From Zhengitettix transpicula (Eukaryota > Arthropoda > Insecta > Orthoptera > Tetrigidae), in contig CM073590.1 of assembly GCA_037074705.1 (NCBI GenBank), positions 46,226,395 through 46,290,394 of the forward strand: a DNA stretch of 64,000 nucleotides. Direction: 5' to 3'. The notes beneath the pieces were generated by a model. It had not been told where the DNA came from. It saw only the letters and a program-made list of their open reading frames with translations, and searched no databases. Both the position numbers and the translations under genes were made by a program. Of the stretch, positions 59,658 to 64,000 are shown piece by piece. Numbering within the stretch: the stretch's first letter is position 1; every line of letters starts with the position of its first letter.

Positions 59658-60170
59658 TTTTTTTTTTTTTTTTTTTTTAGGGCAATAGGCTACATGAGGG
59701 TAATCCACTTAGGGCAACTCCCCTTTAATAGCATAGGAAGGGATTTGAAAGGGGGGATGCGGAAGGGTAGAGGAAGGTAGCCAAGGGTTAACTAGGGCCC
59801 CCGGGCTATATTTTAAGGATCCTACCGGCATTCGCCTAAAGGAATGCAGGGAAAACCTTAGAAAAACCTGCATCGGGTAGGTCGGGCATTGGGTACTTGT
59901 CCCACGCCCTTCCGATAGCGGGAGAGGAGTTTGCTGTGGGGACGCAGCTTACCCCTCGCCATGCCTTGGCCTGTTTAGGAGGCAGCTGGCCGACTATTCC
60001 AATAGGAATAGCGGACAACTCTTGCCGTATGCCCAAGGTCTGCGACCCCGGAACATACACCTCTCAAAACAGACCGAGGTGCCTCGGCATGTGGGAACCT
60101 TAGTTCAAAAAAAACCAGAGAGATTACTTCAAGCAGAACCTTGTAGAACAGATGGAAACGAAGGACCTGC
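59658..60170 (-). mobile_element. Poly(A) retroposon, near full-length copy 2
   Basis: Begins in the palindromic hub near 60170-60230 and ends in a 22-base T-run (plus strand 59659-59680), the copied poly(A) tail. It follows copy 1 landmark by landmark, with TCGCCATGCCTTGGCCTG in place of TCTCCGTGCCTCGACCAG, so the two are independent insertions or a diverged duplication. Confidence 0.85.
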
Positions 60171-60240
60171 GAGAGGATTCTTTTGCAGGTAACCTGCGAG
60201 GGATGTTCTCTCGCAGGCAGAACCTTTTAGGAGAGATACG
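60160..60240. repeat. CCTGCGAGAG palindromic hub between two retroposons
   Basis: ACCTGCGAGAGGATTCTTTT, GCAGGTAACCTGCGAGGGAT and GTTCTCTCGCAGGCAGAACC form several overlapping inverted repeats of CCTGCGAGA. Copies of the motif also sit at 59035-59060 and 59630-59657 beside copy 1. The hub is probably the 5' end of the retroposon, seen here in two copies facing away from each other. Confidence 0.6.
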
Positions 60241-60728
60241 AAGGGGCTACCTTTGGGTATGCCTTTTCCTTTCCGTTTTTGAACTAAGGTTCCCACAAGC
60301 CGAGGCACCTCTGCCTGTTTTGAGAGGTGTATGTTGCGGGGTCACAGACCTTGGGCATACGGTAAGAGTTGTTCGCTATTCCCATTGGAATAGTCGGCCA
60401 GCTGCCTCCTAAACTGGTCGAGGCATGGAGAAGGGAATGCTGCGTCCCCACAGCAACATCCTCTCCCGCTATCGGAAGGGCGTGGGACAAGTACCCAATG
60501 CCCGACCCACCTGATGCAGGGTTTTTAGGGTAGGTACTGCATTACTTTTAGGCGAATGCTGGGTAGGATCCTTTAAACTATAGCCCGGGGGCCCTAGTTA
60601 AACCTTGACTACCTTCCTGTACCCTTCCGCATCCCCCCTTTCAAATCCCTTCCTATGTTGTTAAAGGGGTGTCGACACCATGTGGATTACCCTTAAGTTA
60701 CTCTAAAAAAAATTTTTTTAAAAAAAAA
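60225..60728 (+). mobile_element. Poly(A) retroposon, near full-length copy 3
   Basis: Plus strand, divergent from copy 2. GGGGCTACCTTTGGGTATGC, TTGAACTAAGGTTCCCACAA, GACCTTGGGCATACGG, GTCGGCCAGCTGCCTCCTAA, GCTATCGGAAGGGCGTGGGA, GCCCGGGGGCCCTAGTTAAA, GTTAAAGGGGTGTCGACACC, then A- and T-rich tail. Confidence 0.85.
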
Positions 60729-60869
60729 TGTCACTGGTTCTCGGTTTACTCTTTAAACCGAAGAGTTTCAGCAGAGCCAACATTGGAAACACATAGATTC
60801 TCTCCTCCACCGAAAAAAAAAGGTCATAGCAGCTCACACAAGTCTCAGTAGTCATGTTGACAGTCCACT

Positions 60870-61135
60870 GCTACTTGAATTTCTCGAGTACGGCGCAACA
60901 AATGCAGTCACCTTTGAAGAAATGTTATAGAAACTGAGATACGCCATTAAGTGAAACACTATGGAATGCTCTTGAGGGACGCTATCCTTCTGCATCGTAA
61001 CACACGCTCACGTACTGACAAATCCGCAAGGAATACGCTCCAGAGATTTGGTTGGGAAACATTTCGATATCTCTCAGCAGCGATTTTGTAGAGTTGAAGA
61101 AAGACATCGTATGAAGGCGGGGGAAATATATAGCT
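60870..61135 (+). pseudogene. Mariner-type transposase fossil, DNARPH region
   Basis: Plus-strand translation gives AVTFEEML, stop, KLRYAIK, then RDAILLHRNTRSRT, SARNTLQRFGWETFRYL and a stop. This parallels the mariner block around the second catalytic Asp: TV.A..YCE.L.RLR.AI, GVILLHDNARPHT, T..LL.RFGWE.F.HPPYSPD. The Asp is Arg here. The following PPYSPDLAPSD box is not legible. It lies immediately 3' of retroposon copy 3. Confidence 0.6.
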
Positions 61136-61139
61136 GCTT

Positions 61140-61390
61140 TTTCAGGAATGGGAATTAACGTTTCGCCTCGGAAGGCGATAAATGTATAAACAGGTTTGGA
61201 GATAACATTGGATGTAACAAATAACCTATTACACTTTCTCCGTTCGACCTGTTTTCATTTGACTGTCTCTTATATTCTGAAATGCAGATATATATATATT
61301 TCCCTTGCAAAATAACAAGAGCCAAGTACAACTGGAGTAGCTGTGAGTGAATTTATTTAAGTCATTAGTACGCTAAATTAGTCTTAATTT
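61140..61390. other. Non-coding DNA
   Basis: Nothing supported. Confidence 0.3.
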
Positions 61391-61391
61391 A

Positions 61392-62384
61392 TATGTAGGG
61401 TGAGGCATTTACAGTGTCGTGGCCATTTTGCTCCGAAACTAAGGGGGAATCGAAACATTTTTCATACAAAATTTGCAGTATGCATAAGGGGACTTAAGAT
61501 AGTGACCTCAGCTCTTCCTTTAAATGCCATTCTCATTGTTATTTCAAGATCAATTTACTTTTATTTAATGGAAAGGTGTATTTTATTCTACGGAAATGGA
61601 AGGAGTATTCAATTTTGAGTATAAAAGCTTGAATACATTTACTGTGACTCTACTGGTATCCATTTACACACAGTACAGTGCTTGTACATAACCATAATTC
61701 ATGTTCACATTAGAAAAAATTTCAATTTAGTAAATGTTCAAAGCTACGACCAATAAGTTCGAAGCATTTCCGAAACGCGCTTCAAAAGACAGTTGAGCAC
61801 GCTTCTACATTACTTTGCTGATTATACTGCACAGACATTCCCAATTTGTTGACATAGTTTTTCTGGTGTGGTTGATATTTCTTGATAAATTTTGTCCGGA
61901 ATGTATCCCAATAAGAAACATTCACTTTGATGCTCACCTTCCCGTCCTATCCATCGATCACGATAATCTCTGTTTAGTATTTCTCGAGCTACAGCTGAGT
62001 GTCATATGTTGATACCCATGGCACCCCATTCCATAAATAACGCTGGAATTTCTTGGTCCTAAATATTTCTGTATTTCTGGCCATTCAGTTTACCTTCAAT
62101 GAAGTATGGTCGAATTAATCCCAGAATTCCACACGAAACATTCACGCTCCATTGCCTTTGATGCTCACCTTCCCGTAACATCTTGGATTTTTCATTGATC
62201 AATAACGCATATTAAAAAAAGTAATTTGACCTTGAAATAACATTTAGAATGGCATTTTAAGGACGAGTTGAGGTCACTATCTTATGTCCTCTTATGCAAA
62301 CTTAATATGAAAATTTTTTCGATTTTCCCTTTCGTTTTGGAGAAAATGGCCACGACGCTATAAATGCCTCGCCGTGTATATCCG
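61392..62384 (-). mobile_element. DNA transposon with long inverted ends, Tc1/mariner remnant
   Basis: Terminal inverted repeats of about 190 bp: 61392-61580 (AGGGTGAGGCATTTACAGTG, CGTGGCCATTTTGCTCCGAA, AGATAGTGACCTCAGCTC) match the reverse complement of 62200-62384 (GGCGAGGCATTTATAGCG, CGTGGCCATTTTCTCCAAAA, AGATAGTGACCTCAACTC). The interior on the minus strand reads IPALFMEWGAMGINI, stop, AREILNRDYRDRWIGREGE, then LLGYIPDKIYQEISTTPEK. This parallels the Tc1/mariner block FQQDGAPPH...VREFLN..F..RWIGRGG...FLWGY.KD.VY.T.P.T. The catalytic Asp (QQDGA) is Trp here and the PPRSPDL stretch is missing, so it is a deleted, non-autonomous copy. Confidence 0.75.
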
Positions 62385-62399
62385 GGAGTAAAAAAATCT

Positions 62400-62760
62400 T
62401 CTCACAATCTTTATTTATTACGGTTTTTATAAACGTAAGTTCTATATAAATAAATAGACAGCCTTGACTTATAAAAGTAATTATAATGTTTATTTATAAA
62501 AAAAACATTAATTTTCACGACTATTCGTCCTCTTTTGGTCCCTTCTTCAAGTTGAACACTTTTAGATAATTTTGTCCACAATTCATGAGTAAAATTTAGA
62601 TACAAGGTTCTGCTGCTCTGCCTTTTGTATGTGTAAGAAAAAATATCGGTTACAATAGGCAAGACATCAGAACCTTGCATCTAAATTTCACTCATGAATT
62701 GCACGATATGCAAAATTATTAAAAACTTTTCTGACTCAGCACAGTCTTTTTACTTACTTA
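62400..62760. repeat. Stem-loop with 33-bp inverted arms
   Basis: 62580-62612 (AATTCATGAGTAAAATTTAG, then ATACAAGGTTCTG) is the reverse complement of 62668-62700 with two mismatches, around a 55-base loop. It could be a small foldback element. The frame 62411-62680 (minus) runs through it and has no domain. Confidence 0.7.
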
Positions 62761-62766
62761 TATTAA

Positions 62767-62905
62767 CTGGCTGCACGGAGTTGCCCGGGTATTTATTTAT
62801 ATAATCGCGAAAAGGTTTTTAATTGTACCTTAATCCATTATTCAAGAAGTGATTTAACCTACCTATGTAGATTTAATTCTGTGACATCCCCACACCCTCA
62901 GTGCC
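62767..62905 (-). mobile_element. Helitron-like element, 3' end fragment
   Basis: Minus strand ATACCCGGGCAACTCCGTGC then AGCCAGT at 62767. The preceding sequence matches the 3' part of the 32183-32920 element: AATTAAATCTACATAGG, TTAAATCACTTCTTGAATAA and TATATAAATAAATACCCGGG. CTAG is altered to CCAG. No 5' end was found before the end of the window, so its extent is unknown; the tandem repeat at 62905-63375 may lie inside it. Confidence 0.5.
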
Positions 62906-63375
62906 TTTAAAGAACCATAAATACTCGCGATACCAAATATTATATACTATAATGGCGTCAAAAATACTACCGCTGTGTTGAGAGAGTCACAAATATTCTT
63001 GGTACCTTAAGAGACTTACTGCCGGTAATCTAAAAGCGTCAAAAATACTCACGGTACCCTCATACAGTCAAAAATGTACGCACTATCTTAAAAGAGTTAA
63101 TTACGCTCCCAGTGCACTAAGAGAGTCTTATTGTGCCTTAAGACTGTCAGAAATATTCCTGGTACCAGCAAGAGTAAAAAAAAGTCCCGTTACCTTAAGA
63201 TATTCAAAATTTCTTCATGTATTGATTAAGAAATACTCACGGTACCATTTAGGCTAAAAAATGTTTCCGGTATCGTAAGAGACTAATCCCAGTACCTTAT
63301 GAGACACAAAAATACTCTCACTACTCTAAAAGCGTCAAAAATACTCTCGATACCTTCAGCGAGACAAAAATTTCA
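62905..63375 (+). repeat. Degenerate 30-35 bp tandem repeat
   Basis: Roughly 14 units on the plan TCAAAAATACTCNCGGTACC, then TTAAGAGAG. Legible units include GTCAAAAATACTCACGGTAC (about 63038), GTCACAAATATTCTTGGTAC (about 62986) and GTCAAAAATACTCTCGATAC (about 63334). Unit length and sequence vary widely. Confidence 0.75.
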
Positions 63376-63379
63376 CCAC

Positions 63380-64000
63380 AAAATTTTGTATAAATTGCTC
63401 AGCTTGTTTAAGATTTTTATAAATAGTCAGATTTTTTTATATTTGGCCTGAAATTCGTATGTTCCAGATGTGACATCAGTCATACTATACTCATGACATA
63501 CGCATTTTAAAATGTCTCTTGAAAGAGTGTAATATTTGATAGTGTTCTAGTCAAATATGTTCATTACTGTAATTTATGGTACTGAGTAGAAAATTTTGTT
63601 CTTAGGTCAGTAATAAATAACAGAATATAGTTTCTTATGTAATTCGAAGCAACGTTTCTACGCATCTTTTACGTTAGTTATATAAAAAAAATTGGCATTG
63701 CCTTAGTCATTGTGTTAGAGCTTATAAGCCGGTGAAACTTAAGTCACGACATCTTCATGAACGTGGAGAAATTTTACGACAGTTCAGCAGCTGATAGGAA
63801 ACCGACACAAACCTGGCAGACTTACCGCTTTCTACGTAACCTGCTTCCTAATTACTTTCGCGACACGATAAATTACGACTGCTATGGAATGCGGTGAAAA
63901 TTTTGTGATACTCTTTGTCAAATTAAACGTACTTTCAATATATTCCGTTACCGTTTGCAAACATTTATTGATCACAATTTTTTTTAAGTTAAAAAAACGA
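63380..64000. other. Non-coding; possible LINE C-terminus at 63790-63990
   Basis: Mostly AT-rich. At 63810-63985 the plus strand reads QTYRFLRNLLPNYFRD, then FCDTLCQIKRTFNIFRYRLQ, TFIDHNFF, stop, which vaguely resembles the last residues of LINE ORF2 proteins (S...FK.RL...L). Too weak to call. Confidence 0.25.

Noticed and set aside
59292..60490. Proteins ending PDAGFSKVFPAFL or starting MYVPGSQTLG
   Set aside because: They are translations of the retroposon in its repeated copies; frames differ between copies and no conserved start is present.

Overview
This window is nuclear DNA from an animal, almost certainly an insect. It is AT-rich, mostly non-coding, and has no long open reading frames and no operons. 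The few credible genes are split by GT-AG introns. The dispersed DNA consists of decayed eukaryotic transposons: mariner/Tc1, Jockey-like and other LINEs, a tRNA-derived SINE, a poly(A)-tailed retroposon and Helitron-like elements. The microsatellites and minisatellites fit a large, repeat-rich hemimetabolous insect genome (cockroach, termite, stick insect or orthopteran). That placement is inference; no host gene here identifies the species.

The best genes are two related loci on the minus strand. The first (348-2367) is a complete three-exon gene for a 74-residue secreted, histidine-rich peptide. Its TATA core is CTTTATAAAG, and a perfect Grainyhead-type site (AACCGGTT) lies in intron 1. 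The second (35251-36378) has homologous exons 2 and 3 and the same 10-bp TATA palindrome further upstream, but I could not find its first exon. Both fit low-complexity cuticle or extracellular-matrix peptides. That role is inferred from composition and from the putative control site. Four more minus-strand stretches look like exons of unknown genes or of transposon-borne reading frames: 15166-15255, 17824-17902, 31212-31442 and 50106-50345.

Region by region. 0-2.5 kb: histidine-rich gene 1. 2.9-4.7 kb: diverged tandem duplications with a retroposon insertion. 6.4-6.6, 12.4 and 57.2 kb: a repeat family with a CTGACGA...GAAACGTTGTG core. 9.5-10.2 and 32.2-32.9 kb: short Helitron-like elements. 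11.8-12.2 and 20.7-21.1 kb: two inverted copies of one transposon. 15-15.8 kb: tandem and duplicated AT-rich repeats. 18.7-19.4 kb: fossil LINE RNase H domain. 20.3-21.3 kb: minisatellite split by a transposon. 26 kb: SINE and a large CT/TA microsatellite. 28.6-29.4 kb: probable LINE fossil. 30.3-30.7 kb: mariner fossil. 35-36.7 kb: histidine-rich gene 2. 37.3-45.3 kb: a compound Helitron-like element with a 280-bp higher-order tandem array. 45.5-45.7 kb: a near-perfect 165-bp palindrome carrying a hammerhead-like core. 47.4 and 51.1 kb: a direct repeat pair. 52.1-52.9 kb: LINE reverse transcriptase fossil. 55.0-55.5 and 60.9-61.1 kb: mariner fossils. 59.0-60.7 kb: three retroposon copies around a palindromic hub. 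61.4-62.4 kb: DNA transposon with about 190-bp inverted ends and a degraded Tc1/mariner transposase. 62.9-63.4 kb: 33-bp degenerate tandem repeat.

The host genes do not form a visible pathway. The window is mainly a record of successive transposon insertion, with two cuticle-like peptide genes embedded in it.
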